Assembly: GCF_020497125.1 (NCBI RefSeq)
Contig: NC_059072.1
Span: forward strand, 57,632,697 to 57,696,696
Origin: Mauremys mutica
Taxonomy: Eukaryota; Chordata; Testudines; Geoemydidae
Direction of reading: 5' to 3'
Length of the DNA: 64,000 nucleotides
How positions within the stretch are numbered: the first letter of the stretch is position 1; each line of letters starts with the position of its first letter. Positions 35,165 through 45,656 of this stretch are shown in pieces. Under the pieces are notes generated by a model that made no database searches, was not told the origin of the DNA, and worked only from the letters and a program-made list of their open reading frames with translations. The translations under genes and the position numbers were made by a program.

Positions 35165-35808
35165 AGCCAGGATGAACCTATCTAATGATTTGGGGGTTGT
35201 GATGGATAATCAGCTCAACGTGAGCTCCCAATGTGACGCTGTGTCCAAAAGAGCTCATGCAATCTGGGGATGCATAAACAGGGGAATCTCAAATAGGAGA
35301 AGAGAGATTATTTTCTCTCTGTGTTTTGCACTGGTGCGACTGCTGCTGGAATATTGTGTCCAGTTCTGGTGTCCACAACACAAGAAGGATGTTGATAAAT
35401 TAGAGAGGGTTCAGAGAGGAGCCATTAGAATGATTAGACTCAAGGAGCTCCATCTATTTAACAGAGAAAAGGTCACGGGTGACTTGATCACAATCTATAA
35501 GTCTCCACATTGGGAACACATATTTAATAAAGATATAATATGATCCAATAGCTGGAAGTTAAAGCTAGACAAATTCAGACTGGAAATAAGGCGTACATTT
35601 TTGACAGTGAGGGTAATTAACCATTGAACAATTCACCAAGAGTCGTGGTGGATTCTCCATCACTGACAGTTTTTTAATCAAAATTGGGTTTTTTTCTTAA
35701 AGATCTGCTCTAGGAATTATTTTGAAGACGTTCGGTGGCCTGTGTTGTACAGGAGGTCAGACTAGATGATCACAATCATCCCTTCTGGCCCTGGAATCTA
35801 TGACTCTT
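35165..35808 (+). mobile_element. CR1 LINE 3' end
   Basis: Frame 35172-35543 reads NLSNDLGVVMDNQLNVSSQC through LLEYCVQFWCPQHKKDVDKL, ERVQRGAIRMIRL and KVTGDLITIYK, the C-terminal part of CR1 ORF2. The following sequence ends with AGGAGGTCAGACTAGATGAT and ATCTATGACTCTT, the CR1 3' tail. The protein is broken after TIYK. Confidence 0.9.
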
Positions 35809-36614
35809 CCAGAACAGGAGGTCTTCGTGAGTCACTGTTTTAACCACCCCACAAAAAACCTTAGGGCTGATTCCCACATACAGTTTATGGCACTCACTCT
35901 GAGTGGGGTATGGATAATCTTTGGAACAGGATGGCAATAAGAGGCCATGTAGTATGTGAACTGGTATTAAGCAGCTGCTAGCAAGATGGGAAATACTGTC
36001 TTGGCATCAGGAGCAGTTTCCACATCTGCTGACAACTGGAATCTCCGAGCCAGCAGCTGCAGAAATGAATGTGGGCTGGGTATGACCCCTAAGGAATGTT
36101 TTGGAGGTTATAGGTGAAAAATCTGTAGCTTTTTAAGTTTGAATTATCTTTAAAATGTTCCTTGTGAAATTTAATTTATTTGTAATGGTAGGCTTCTTAG
36201 TGTGTGTCATTTTACTTGAAATTCATCAGGCAGTAGTTGTTTAAAATATATGGTGAGCAGGTGTCGATAGGAAACATGTGGACTGAAGTGGAATATACAG
36301 TAGTATATGTTTAATTTGGTGAGAGTGGCCGTAAGAAAAAAACATTAATTGCACAACTTTTTGAAGGTGTCCTGCACAAAAGATGTAATTTAGAAACAAT
36401 ACAGAATGTGCATTCCAGAGAGATTGTTTTCTGCCACTGAATGACTGCACATCTATTTGCAGAGAGAACCACTGAAAGGAAAAGTGCAAACTTTCTGATT
36501 TTTAGTGCAGTAATGCATATTTGTTGAAATCTAAAGTGCATGGAAAAGCTATGTATATATTAAGGCTGCTAGTTAAATACTACTCCCTTTTTGTCTTCCT
36601 CTTCTAAAATACAG

Positions 36615-36817
36615 GCAATGATAATTGCTTTTACATCTGACATGATTCCTCGTTTGGTTTATTACTGGTCCTTTTCAGTCCCTCCCTATGGGGATCACAG
36701 CAATTACACCATGAAGGGGTATATCAACAATACGCTTTCTGTCTTCAATATAGCGGACTTCAAAAATGGAAGCAAACCAGTTTCATTTCCTTGGCTTGGC
36801 AACCAAACAACGTGCAG
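36615..36817 (+). CDS. ANO6: ANO6 exon 18 (TM9 and last extracellular loop)
   Basis: The exon encodes [20 protein letters not shown], then the long extracellular loop with four NxT/S triplets (NYT, NNT, NGS, NQT) and ends TTCR with the Arg codon split after AG. The acceptor is AAAATACAG. The donor is GCAAGT rather than GT: the sequence AG/GCAAGT is the usual form of a GC donor, and only this site keeps the frame into exon 19. Confidence 0.95.
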
Positions 36818-37248
36818 GCAAGTGTCAAATAATTATTCTCGTCGTTGGAAAGGAAAACATAAGAAAATATCCTAATTTTGTTTATAAAAATCTCTTTAGT
36901 AATATTAAGACTCAGCTAACCTCAAGAACAGTCAGAAGGTAAAATAAAACAACATGGAGTTTTCTAAATCTTTGATTCATTGTATTTCCCTCAATAATTA
37001 ATAATACATTATGCAAAATAATATAAAGGTGATTTAAACATATTTTTGGTATAGTGGAGAAAAAATGTATTTCATTAAGTTCAGCTTATTCTGTAGATGT
37101 AAAATGTACCCATCCTTTCAGTTGTATACAGCTCATGACTCTGGGCTTAATGTGTTAAATGTGACATATTTTGCTCCATCCCCTGGCCATAGTGCATTAC
37201 TGCAGGAGTTACTGAAATTATTTCTTGGCTTTTCTGAACTGTCTTTAG
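36818..37248 (+). other. ANO6 intron 18, a GC-AG intron
   Basis: The intron begins GCAAGT and ends TCTTTAG, 431 bases. The frame across the junction (Cys, split Arg, Tyr-Arg-Asp-Phe-Arg) is only preserved with the GC donor. Using the nearby GT at 36822 would add four bases and shift the frame. Confidence 0.9.
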
Positions 37249-37354
37249 ATATCGTGATTTCCGATACCCTCCTGGGCACCAGCATCAGTATGAACACAAC
37301 ATATATTACTGGCATGTGATTGCAGCCAAGTTGTCTTTCATCATTGTCATGGAG
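37249..37354 (+). CDS. ANO6: ANO6 exon 19 (TM10 start)
   Basis: The exon completes Arg and encodes [20 protein letters not shown], then [15 protein letters not shown], the first part of TM10. The acceptor is GTCTTTAG and the donor is GTCAGT. YEHN replaces the mammalian YKHN. Confidence 0.97.
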
Positions 37355-37849
37355 GTCAGTACATTAGGTTTTGATTTTTTTAAATATAATTTTAGGCTTC
37401 CTCTCAATAAAAAAAGAACTTTCAGTTTGCAATTAATTATGTTCTTCACTCAAAGTTATTCATTTTGTTTTGTGAACAGCAAAAGAGCTGCTCGGTAGCA
37501 TTATACGGTAGATATGGGCATCTGTAATTCTAGCTGGGAAAGGAGCAACAGAGAAGCTGCATGGTTCTCAAGTGTGAAGCTAACTTTGTTAGGTTCTTTT
37601 TATTTTCTGTCTGGGTTTTGAGCATTTAGGTTTTGCATTTTCAGGCTTTTCTTTGTAATCATGTGAGCTAGAAACGTACTATTTTTTAAAAAAAGAGGAA
37701 AAGCAAAGATTCTAACATAAATCCCCAGTTACTGGAGTCCAGTGATTAAGAAAGATTTAAATACCATGAGACTTGCAATAAAATCTTGAACTGCAAATCT
37801 GATGGGTAAGGAGCTAAAAGCAGTAGCAGAGCAGACATTAGTAATAATA

Positions 37850-37995
37850 GTAATTTATAGAATATGTTTAATCTACCAAGCAGTTTACAGACAGACATTA
37901 ATCCACATCATGTCTGATATAGCAGATAAGGAAATATTATTATCCCAATTTTAAAAATGGGGGTTCTGAGTCAGAGAGGTTGAATGACTTCTGTA
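37850..37995 (-). mobile_element. MIR SINE fragment
   Basis: The minus strand reads CATTCAACCTCTCTGACTCA, AAAATTGGGATAATAATAT and TTTCCTTATC, in the order of MIR. Confidence 0.65.
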
Positions 37996-38249
37996 CTCTG
38001 ACCTCTCCCACAGTGCAAGAGAGTTGGGTTGTGCCTCCCTTCGTACAAATATTGGAGGCAATGCAGACTGGTTCTTCCAGCTCTGGGATTTGGCCACATT
38101 CCTTCTGCCCTTTCACCAGTGTCTCTGCCAAAACACTTGCCCACTGCAAGGCGGCTGGTATGTAGTGACCACTGCTTACTTACACTAATCATAATTGTCC
38201 CCTCCATTGTTCTGTGCACACCAGCTCCAAATCTGTTGTATCCATTCAT

Positions 38250-38375
38250 TGTCTCATCATATCCTTATATTGTAAACACTTCCAAGCCTAAGGGACTGTT
38301 CTTTTGTTGTGCCTGTACCGTGCCTTGCATGTTGATACTCCTAGGTACTGCCACAATGCAAATAATAAATAATAA
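38250..38375 (+). mobile_element. L2-like LINE tail
   Basis: A TTGTAAACAC...GGGACTGTTCTTTTGTTG...GTGCCTTGCATG segment ends in TGCAAATAATAAATAATAA. The same kind of tail occurs at 55835-55945 and 56870-57000. The family is assigned by style only. Confidence 0.5.
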
Positions 38376-39184
38376 GGGATCACAGTCCATTCGACACATG
38401 GTACCATCCTGGGCAAAAAGGGCATTGCCCATCACAGAAGATCTGTAAAGTGCCACCTTGTCATCCATCAGCACTTCAGTAAAACAATACAGGCTTGGCC
38501 TCTATTCCGCTGCAGAAGCAGCCTTCAAAAGGAAGATATTCCAAGCAGTTGATTCAAAATATTCTAATATTATTAAGTTTAGGGAAGTTTATTTTCTGCT
38601 TCTCTCTCCCACCCTTTTAATTTTCTTTAATGCCCATCACATCCCAAATGTCTCAGGGAGAGGGCAGGATCCAGAATGGAAAACGTATTAAATGATGATT
38701 TCCTTTCTGGGACTGACCTGTCTTCTAGTATACCCCAGCTAAGTCTATTGGGTGGCCATATAGAGAGTGGAATACAGCACTGTTGTTACAAAAATTCTGT
38801 TTCATCTACTAGTAAGACATTTGTATTTCCACACAGCTTTGGAAGTACTGCATGGTGGAAGTCATCTGGGAAAAGGTGGAGGCTTTTGTGGAGGCATTTG
38901 GGGAGGTATGAAGCTGTTCAGGATTGTGGGAGGAGGACACAGTTAAATGTTTCTGTATAAAATTCATCAAGGGCCTGATCCAAGGCCCACTGAAGTCAAT
39001 AGAAAGATTCCTACTGACTTCAATGGCTGTTGGGTCAGTGTCCAGGGAGGAGGTCAGAGGAGATGTGCCCAAGTCCTAGAGTCACCTGGACAAGTCTGCA
39101 CCAGCTCCAATAGTTACAGGAAGAGAGAGACTCAAGCCAGATGGGAAGGAAAAGGGGGGAGAGGTCAGTCCCAGAAAGGAAGTC

Positions 39185-39262
39185 ATCAGGTAACAAGTTT
39201 CCCAAGGCTATGGGAGAAGTCACTGTCAGAGCCAGGATTACAAATTAGGAGTTCCTGGCTCT
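39185..39262 (-). mobile_element. MIR SINE fragment
   Basis: The minus strand reads AGGAACTCCTAATTTGTAAT, CCTGGCTCTGACAGTGACTT and CCTTGGGAAACTTG, the 5' half of MIR. Confidence 0.55.
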
Positions 39263-39423
39263 CTCTTGTTTTCAGACAACTAATTTTTCCCAGGACATTG
39301 CTCCTTTCCAGACTTCTGTATTCACTGGAAAATTTAGCTACTTTGGTATAAAACACAAATGTACCTTAATGTAACATTTCATCTATATAATAAGATTGCA
39401 AGAAAGTCACTTTGTGTGTCATT

Positions 39424-39604
39424 CTGAAGCCTATTATGTCCGTACAATCAGCATGAAGTGATGGAAGCAGCTATAAGCATGATTTGGGGGCTCTTTATGT
39501 TCAGAATATTATCAGGTTGAATCATCACTGGTTTTGTGGTCTGTTACCATCCAGTTTTTAAGTTCTCAGCCATTTTGACTATACAAATTATACCTGTGCA
39601 GTGC
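39424..39604. repeat. direct repeat, first copy
   Basis: It starts CTGAAGCCTATTATGT and ends ATTATACCTGTGCAGTGC. It matches 40058-40257 with shared words GTTACCATCCAGTTTTTAAG, ACAAGCATG/ATAAGCATG and GGGCTCTTTATGTTCA / GAGCTCTTTTTGTTCA. Confidence 0.85.
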
Positions 39605-39769
39605 ACAATACAGTAAGGCATGGATCTATGCCATGCCAAGAGGCCTCGGCCATTGTGATAGCAGAGATAACTCAACCATCCGTCACCCTTACTCTGCCCC
39701 TATTTGCATGCAACAATTTCATTGGTTGTATGAAGGAGACTGCACAGAGGGTGGATTACTTGGCCCAAT

Positions 39770-40045
39770 TGTCACATCACAGCACAAACACGTATTCAAC
39801 ACCCGCACAAATCAACACCACTCTTCCAGCACACTCCCCCTAGACACAAATCAACTACCCAGACAGCAACACAGCCAGCATACACAATAACCCCAAATAT
39901 ACACAGCCTCTCACCACAGCACACTCGCAGCACAGTGTCCCTTGCTTCCTTCCTGCACAGATCCACACAACTCTCCCAAAACAAAACTCATACACAAATC
40001 AACACAAGCACACACACAACAACACAACCAGCACACACAGTCACC
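39770..40045. repeat. CA-rich low-complexity tract
   Basis: A G-poor stretch with irregular units such as CACAAATCAACAC and AACACAACCAGCACACACA. It lies between the two copies of the direct repeat and ends just before the second one. Confidence 0.75.
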
Positions 40046-40057
40046 CCAAACATCACC

Positions 40058-40257
40058 CTGAAGCCTAGAATATCTGTTGAGTCAGTGTGCAGCAATGGAC
40101 ACAGCTACAAGCATGGTTGAGAGCTCTTTTTGTTCAAAATATCACCAGGTTCAATCATAAATGGGATTTGTGGTCAGTTACCATCCAGTTTTTAAGATCT
40201 CAGTCATTTTTGGCTTTTTTTTACCATGCATGACTTTGTGAATTACACCTGTGCGAC
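40058..40257. repeat. direct repeat, second copy
   Basis: This copy lies 634 bases downstream of the first, in the same orientation, and ends 81 bases before exon 20. The copies differ by substitutions and by a T-rich insertion near 40210. Confidence 0.85.
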
Positions 40258-40338
40258 AGCATGGGCTTTCAACTCCTAGTTAGTAATAATAATAGCCTAT
40301 TCTGCATGACTGACATTCTTGATTTTCATCTTCCCTAG

Positions 40339-40545
40339 CATGTCATATACTGTGTGAAGTTTATTGTTTCATACGTAATTCCGGATGTATCACAAAAGAC
40401 GAAGAGCAAGATCAAACGAGAGAAATACTTAACACAGACACTCCTGCATGAGAATCATCTCAAAGTTATGAAAAAAAATATGGGGAAAATAGCTGACAGA
40501 ATCTGGAAAGGAGAAGATGGCACTTTCCGACCTAAATTTGACTAA
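40339..40545 (+). CDS. ANO6: ANO6 exon 20 (TM10 end, cytosolic C-terminus, stop)
   Basis: The last coding exon encodes HVIYCVKFIVSYVIPDV (end of TM10) and a basic cytosolic tail with KSKIKREKYLTQ, LLHENHLKVM and the ending GTFRPKFD, followed by TAA. The IPDV motif and the length of the tail fit ANO6. The extreme C-terminus, IADRIWKGEDGTFRPKFD, differs from mammals as expected for the least conserved part. The acceptor is TTCCCTAG. Confidence 0.97.
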   Translation, partial: HVIYCVKFIVSYVIPDVSQKTKSKIKREKYLTQTLLHENHLKVMKKNMGKIADRIWKGEDGTFRPKFD

Positions 40546-40585
40546 GAATTTTACACACAGACAGTACTTAACCGGCTCAGTACAG

Positions 40586-40628
40586 GTTACTAATGGCTAA
40601 TCAAAATGTTACTAATGGCTAATCAAAA
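40586..40628. repeat. 22-bp tandem duplication in the 3' UTR
   Basis: The 21-mer starting GTTACTAATGGCTAATCAAA is present at 40586-40606 and exactly again at 40608-40628, 41 bases after the stop codon. Confidence 0.95.
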
Positions 40629-40964
40629 GTTGGGGATTAACTCCCTTTAGCAAATAGTGTCTTGTAACTCTTGGCTATGTCTGGAACATCATTGGCTATA
40701 GAGGCAAGGACTGGAAAATACAAAACCTTGAGATCCAGTATAACCTGGAAAAAGCGAAATGACATATTTAATAGTTTTAGCCGGACAGAAAATAAGTCAT
40801 CTGGTTTTCTCTAAACTGTTGCCTTGTAAGAAGGGGCAGATTCATTCTGAAATGCAGCACAGTGCCTTCCACTTCATTCAGCCATTGGTTATTTCATCTG
40901 CTGTTCAATTTGCACAAAACCTCAGAAACCAAATCATTTGTATTAAAAACAACACAGCTGCCAT

Positions 40965-41087
40965 TAGGGTGACCAGGTGTCCCAATTTTATAGGGACAGT
41001 CCTGATTTTTGGGTCTTTTTCTTATAAAGGCTCCTATTACCCCCACCCCCTGTCCCGATTTTTCACATTTGCTGTCTGGTCACTTTA
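40965..41087. mobile_element. short MITE with perfect 8-bp TSD in the 3' UTR
   Basis: It begins TAGGGTGACCAGGTGTCCC and ends CTGTCTGGTCACTTTA, with GCTGCCAT at 40957-40964 and 41088-41095. The halves share TCCC(A/G)ATTTT words. At 123 bases it is the smallest complete element in the window. Confidence 0.9.
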
Positions 41088-42049
41088 GCTGCCATTGAAT
41101 GAGTTGTGATCACTTGAAGCAGCTGTCACTTGATAATTCAATCACTGGCTATATAATTAAGCTAAGAGGAAAAGCCAAAATCAGAAAGAGACAGAAGAAA
41201 AAAGATGATGACAACTAAACATTAGGATGTTCAGCCATTGCTGTTGCCATGATAAGCCTGCTATGTGCCATAGAAACTAAGAAATGCGCAGTGGGGATTA
41301 TACAGATAAGATATTTCAATCAACATGGTAAGAATGGATTTGAATCACAATGAGAGGAAGCACTGCAAGCCTGCTTCTTCTCCCATTGATACCTGCATAG
41401 GATCAGTGGAGATCCCTGCCTTTTTACAGCAGTATGAGTGAGAGGAGAATCAGGTGATGTGTCTTTACCCAGTTGATGTACATTAAGTAGTTGATTTTGC
41501 CCATTCTGTTTTGAATTTGTATGCTCTTGGAGGCTTCTTACCTGTAACAGGAGTGAGAGTTTCAATTCTTGTCACACATTAAATCAATATCCACAGAGGG
41601 CTCACTTTTGTATCTTTCACAACCAAAACTCCATTCACTTCAGTGGTAGTTTTCAGTGTGCAAGGAATGCAGGGTTGGACCTACTGTGATAGCCTCAATT
41701 CAATCCATCACCAAATAGCATGTGTCAACACAGTAGCCAGGAAATGTGATTTCCAGGGCAGGTAGACAGACACATGCTAGCTCTGCTTGAACTAGCAGAC
41801 TAAAAAGAGCAGTGTGGCCACAGTAGCTTAGGCCAGCCATGTGAGTACCTACCCATGAGGTTGGGCAGCTAGCCAGAGCCACCCCCAGTGCCACATGCAT
41901 CTATGATCATCATGCCAAAAAAAAAAATCCATGTTAATCTTAAAGACTCTTTTACAGAACAGTGGGGTGGGGGGGAATATTGAACTAATGAAAAAGGACA
42001 AAATCACGAGGGAATGGAAGAGAGACCAGCCTGAGACGGGACCGTGATT

Positions 42050-42225
42050 TGGCCTTATGTAAATAACCTCACAACACTTATCACCTATTTTATAGATGGG
42101 GAAACTGTGACACAGAGCGGTTAAGTGCCTTTCCTATAGTCACACAGTGATCTGTGGCAGAGCTAGGATTAACATGCAGGAGCTCCTGGTCCCCAGTGAC
42201 CTAGTCAATCCACTGGACCTCATCC
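42050..42225 (-). mobile_element. MIR SINE
   Basis: The minus strand reads GGAGCTCCTGCATGTTAATC, CTAGCTCTGCCACAGATCAC, AAGGCACTTAACCGCTCTGT and GTTTCCCCATCTATAAAATA, a nearly full MIR core. Confidence 0.88.
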
Positions 42226-42359
42226 CTGTATACCCAAGGGCATGTACTATCTCTTCCTTTTGCTGTCACCTAGCATTATTCTCCTGAACATAGTAGTCTT
42301 AATCCACATCTGGCAATTATTCCTCCTTCAGGATAACATTATGCCAGGAGTGCCTTTGA

Positions 42360-42395
42360 TCCATTATATCATATATATATACAGAGAGAGAGAGA
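42360..42395. repeat. TA and GA simple repeat
   Basis: ATCATATATATATA is followed by CAGAGAGAGAGAGAG. Confidence 0.9.
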
Positions 42396-42450
42396 GTGTC
42401 TTATTTTAAGCACAGTTCAGAATTACAGATAGTGAAAAGTGTGGTGCCTT

Positions 42451-42472
42451 AATAAAGAACATCTTAAATAAA
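42451..42472 (+). promoter_or_regulatory. candidate proximal polyadenylation signals
   Basis: Two AATAAA hexamers sit at 42451-42456 and 42467-42472, about 1.9 kb after the ANO6 stop. Another is at 42771. They are possible alternative cleavage signals; none has a strong GT-rich element directly downstream. Confidence 0.35.
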
Positions 42473-42794
42473 AAGATACTTAACATTCTGTGCAGTTTAC
42501 ATAGACTTTATCTACTCCTGCTAAAGATGGGATTTAGCAGGAGTAGATAGGCCTCTCTGAATTTTTGAAGCATAAGAATGAAACATTCAGGAGGGGAAAA
42601 ACAACAGTATTTGTAACTCCTTTAGAGACTAGGTCACTCGGAGAATATTTCACTAGCCTTTTAAAGGGAAAATTAGAATCTGCTTGAAATATAAATAGGT
42701 TTTTTGCTTTTGATGCTGCAGATCACAAATTGTGACATCATCATCCACTGTGGGCCAAAATCATCTTTGGAATAAATTCAGTGAAGTCAGACCT

Positions 42795-42893
42795 GACAAA
42801 GAGCTCTGTGTAAGTTCGAAAGCTTGGCTCTCTCACCAACAGAAGTTGGTTCAGTAAAAGATATTATCCACCCACCTTGTCTCTCTAATAGTC
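42795..42893. repeat. dispersed repeat with CCAACAGAAGTTGG core
   Basis: It holds AGCTCTGTGTAAGTTCGAAA, CACCAACAGAAGTTGGTTCA and ACCTTGTCTCTCTAATAG. Related copies lie at 49230-49312, 53030-53215 and, in reverse, 59505-59625. The family name is unknown to me. Complete copies are palindromic. Confidence 0.75.
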
Positions 42894-43053
42894 TATCTGA
42901 GCAACTTTATAACTACATAACAATGCCAATATTTATAAGGTTCTTCAGAAGTTGATATGATTGGACACATAAGAATATACATTTTGTATTTTTGTTAAGA
43001 ATATTTGCTATTAATTTCTGAACATTAAGATGTTTCTTTATATTTATCATTTT

Positions 43054-43059
43054 AATAAA
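43054..43059 (+). promoter_or_regulatory. candidate distal polyadenylation signal of ANO6
   Basis: AATAAA in a T-rich context is followed 20 to 50 bases later by GTGTCTTCATTTGTGTTGTC, a good GT/T-rich downstream element. Its distance from the stop (2.5 kb) is in the range of long mammalian ANO6 3' UTRs. Confidence 0.5.
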
Positions 43060-43080
43060 AATTATTTTAAAATGCATTCA

Positions 43081-44640
43081 GTGTCTTCATTTGTGTTGTC
43101 CTTTTTTAGAAGCAGAATAATAGAGCTGCCAAGTACCATTTTTAAATTATTAGTATATCAACATTGTCTGTTTTCCATATTACTGTCCTTTTCCAAGTTC
43201 TTGCCATGAAGTTGTGCCACTGCTATTGAGAACTATCAGCTTATTTTCTAAATTCTCTGGATGATGGAATTCCTCCTTTTCCACAGCAGAGCTGTGATAT
43301 GGAGGGGGGAAATCATTATGCACTCATAAAAACTTAAGATCTGGAATTCAGTTTATTCCAGCAGGATCAGGCCTATAATGAGCACCCCACTTCCAGGTAA
43401 TTCAGCCTTTAGGTCCCTTCTTGTGGCTCCTGCTAGTCCAGGTTTATCCTCTATCTGGGACTGCACAATCAGTGTGAATTACTGTTTGTTACTCCTATAC
43501 CCCTGTGTATGGGGTTGGGGTGTTTATTTGACTTAGGCATGTACGTACAATTGGAAACAATCTACTGATCTTAACTGCACTCATGAACTCTTCCTCTTCC
43601 CATCATCCATTCAAACTTCAAGCCACTTAACTCTCCTATGCCTCTCTAGCCCAACAATACCCTCTTCAGAGGCCTAGAAGAATGGATTGGCTTGAAGATC
43701 AAAGATTCTCTGGCCATTTCAGACACAAACTTTGTCTGCACTAGCCTTTTTTTACGTTTTCCACACAGCTGCTCTTTAACACCAGTGTAGCTCCATGGTG
43801 GTGGTAACAGCAGAGTGCTAGTTTAGCCGTTTTTACCACCGTGGTGTCTAGCCCTGTATTGAGCAGGCTGACAACCCAGTCATAAAAATGCCAGTACCCC
43901 ATCTACACTGTTGCTCTCACATGGCCAGGTGGTGTGATGACATAAACTTGCACTGACATAAACTCAGCTGATGCTGAGTGCAATTTACAAGCTATGGGTA
44001 TAGCGGTTGTAGCATCATATTAGGTCATGTCTATGCTAGGAAAATGGATCTATTTTTAAATGTTAGTTAATGTGCTTAAATCCTGTTGTAGACAAGGCAG
44101 TCGAGCCTAGGGCTCACACTTCAAGCAGCTCATATGCATTAGCAAGAATAAGTTATTTTGCAGCCCATTGTTGGTTGCTTTTACTGTTAGTAGTTTACCT
44201 GCTATCTCCTTCCCTTTTTGCCATTGTTCGAGTGAATTACTCTTATTTTGCATACCCACTGCATACCAGGTTACACTGCTTCACCAATTGCACCCATTTT
44301 CTAACATACTCCAGCTGTGTAGCTTACTCCACTGTGTACTCATAGACTTTAAGGTCAGAAGGGACCATTATGATCATCTAGTCTGACCTCCTGCACAATG
44401 CAGGCCACAGAATCTCACCCATCCCTCACAAAAGAATTTGGCCCAGAGATTGCCATGGGCATTACACCAATTTACACGAGATCTGGATTTTGCCTAATGC
44501 TCCAATTGTCATTTCATGTCTGGTAAAAGGGGGATGGGGGTTACTGTAATTCATTTCAGGAAAGAAAACACGCTAAGTGGCTTGGAGCAAATATTTACTT
44601 GTATTACGTAGGCATATGCAACCCAGTCAAGGATCAGGGC
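43081..44640. other. intergenic, after ANO6
   Basis: No exon recognised. 43725-44010 contains TTTGTCTGCACTAGCC at the left and several CACTGG/CAGTG words and is probably a decayed MITE. A CR1 3' end lies at 44337-44445. The rest is unassigned. Confidence 0.6.
44337..44445 (-). mobile_element. CR1 3' end
   Basis: The minus strand reads CAGGAGGTCAGACTAGATGA, TCATAATGGTCCCTTCTGAC and CTTAAAGTCTATGAGT, the same tail as at 60905-60991 in the other orientation. Confidence 0.8.
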
Positions 44641-45088
44641 CTAAGTTCCCTCTAAGCTGGGCGGACGCGCAGCTGCCTATTAAACCCCACGCAGGGGCTT
44701 AGGGCTGCAGCAGGGAGAGATGCCTCTCCCCCAGCACAGACCTGCCATGGCGGGGAGAGGTGCTCCTCCCTGCAGGCCCCAGTGCAGACCTGCCACAGCA
44801 GGGAGAGGCACCCCACCCTGCCAGCCCCAGCGCAGACCTGCCCTGGACTTGCCACGGCCAGCAGAGAGGAGCCCTTCCCTCAGCCCAGCCCACCCAGAGC
44901 TGCTGCAGCCGGGGAGAGGCACCTCTCCCCCGGCCCCGAGCTGCTGCAGTAAGAGAGGGCTGGGGTGGAGGGAGTCCTCTCTCCTCACTGCAGCCCCAGG
45001 GCAGCCTGCATCCCAAACCCCTCATCCCTGGCCCCACCCCGGAGCCCACCCCCTTACCCCAGCCCTGAGCCCCCTCCCACATGCCCCA
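44641..45088. mobile_element. truncated reverse copy of the 30003-30410 hAT family
   Basis: It begins CTAAGTTCCCTCTAAGCTG, the complement of the 30410 end, and continues through C-rich units such as CCCCAGCCCTGAGCCCCCTC. It stops at CCACATGCCCC near 45085, so the other terminus and one duplication are lost. Confidence 0.75.
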
Positions 45089-45556
45089 TTATACTAGGCA
45101 TTGTACATGTACCCAGTGATTAGGACATGACTTGGTATAACAGCAGCAACAAAACCTGTGTGAACTTTCATTTATTTTGGAGATATTTCTCTAGTAAGAA
45201 AGAAATATTTCTCAGTAGTCTAGTAATAGCACAGTATTGAATTCTTCCTGAGCCCGCTCTGTAAATTGGATTTTATTTGAAAGCTCAAACAGCGTTAGGA
45301 CTGGCACCTTTTATTTTCCTAATTTGCTAATTATATGCTTTGATATGATTAGCTCCTAAAAAACAGCACTAATCTCTGGAATACAACTCCATTTTGCTAG
45401 TCAACAATGAAGCAAAGAATTGATTTAGGCTCTCCGTAACTGTACTTATTAACTCACCACTCTTGCTTTTTCATCACCCTGATTTGGTATATTTTCACCA
45501 TTCAGTAGTTCAATAGTTTTAGTCTGTTACATTAACAACACAGGGTCACACACGTA
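45089..45556. other. intergenic, unassigned
   Basis: About 470 AT-rich bases between two mobile elements; nothing recognised. Confidence 0.7.
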
Positions 45557-45656
45557 CATGGGCGCCAACTTATATGGGCTCCTGGGGCTTTAGCCCCAGG
45601 AATATTCACAGTAAGGGGCTCTGCTCCAGCAATATTTGGAGCTAGGTTTCTCCCCT

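Larger units (their letters stand above)
29862..36614 (+). other. ANO6 intron 17
   Basis: The longest visible intron, 6.75 kb. It contains a GC-rich hAT element (30003-30410), a Tx1-like LINE piece (32740-33320) and a CR1 3' end (35165-35808). 30411-32739, 33321-35164 and 35809-36614 hold no element I can name, only low-complexity pyrimidine sequence at about 34660-34900. Confidence 0.8.
37355..40338 (+). other. ANO6 intron 19
   Basis: It contains MIR pieces at 37850-37995 and 39185-39262, an L2-like tail at 38250-38375, a CCACTGAAGTCAATAGAAAG palindromic repeat near 38985, a CA-rich tract at 39770-40045, and a pair of direct repeats (39424-39604 and 40058-40257). Confidence 0.8.
6854..43080 (+). 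other. ANO6: ANO6 (TMEM16F) gene, exons 4-20 and 3' UTR, 5' end outside window
   Basis: Seventeen exons join without a frame break into 815 residues that match vertebrate anoctamin-6 along their whole length. ANO6 is a plasma-membrane, calcium-activated phospholipid scramblase and non-selective channel. It exposes phosphatidylserine on activated platelets and other cells, and its loss causes Scott syndrome (family knowledge). Visible here are part of the cytosolic N-terminal domain, ten membrane segments, and the calcium site made by NNIQE (exon 15), EYLE (exon 16) and EIRVD (exon 13 of those in the TM8 region, numbered exon 17). The gate residues equivalent to mouse F518, Y563 and I612 are also present. 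ANO3, ANO4 and ANO5 were considered, but the NEITQ, CDPGG, IPRWEQDYHLQP and C-terminal motifs fit ANO6. About 93 residues are missing upstream. The right end assumes the polyadenylation signal at 43054. Confidence 0.96.
40546..43080 (+). other. ANO6: probable ANO6 3' UTR
   Basis: About 2.5 kb follow the stop without another coding exon. The stretch holds a 22-bp tandem duplication, a 123-bp transposable element with intact target duplications, a MIR, AG and TA simple repeats near 42370, and part of a dispersed palindromic repeat. Several AATAAA hexamers lie between 42451 and 43059. Which one is used cannot be decided from sequence alone. Confidence 0.55.

Noticed and set aside
36822..36827. 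GT donor (GTGTCA) shortly after exon 18 as an alternative to the GC donor
   Set aside because: It adds four bases and breaks the frame into exon 19.
6854..40545. Assignment to ANO3, ANO4 or ANO5 rather than ANO6
   Set aside because: The exon peptides such as [21 protein letters not shown] and IPRWEQDYHLQP follow ANO6 much more closely, and the exon count and length fit it.
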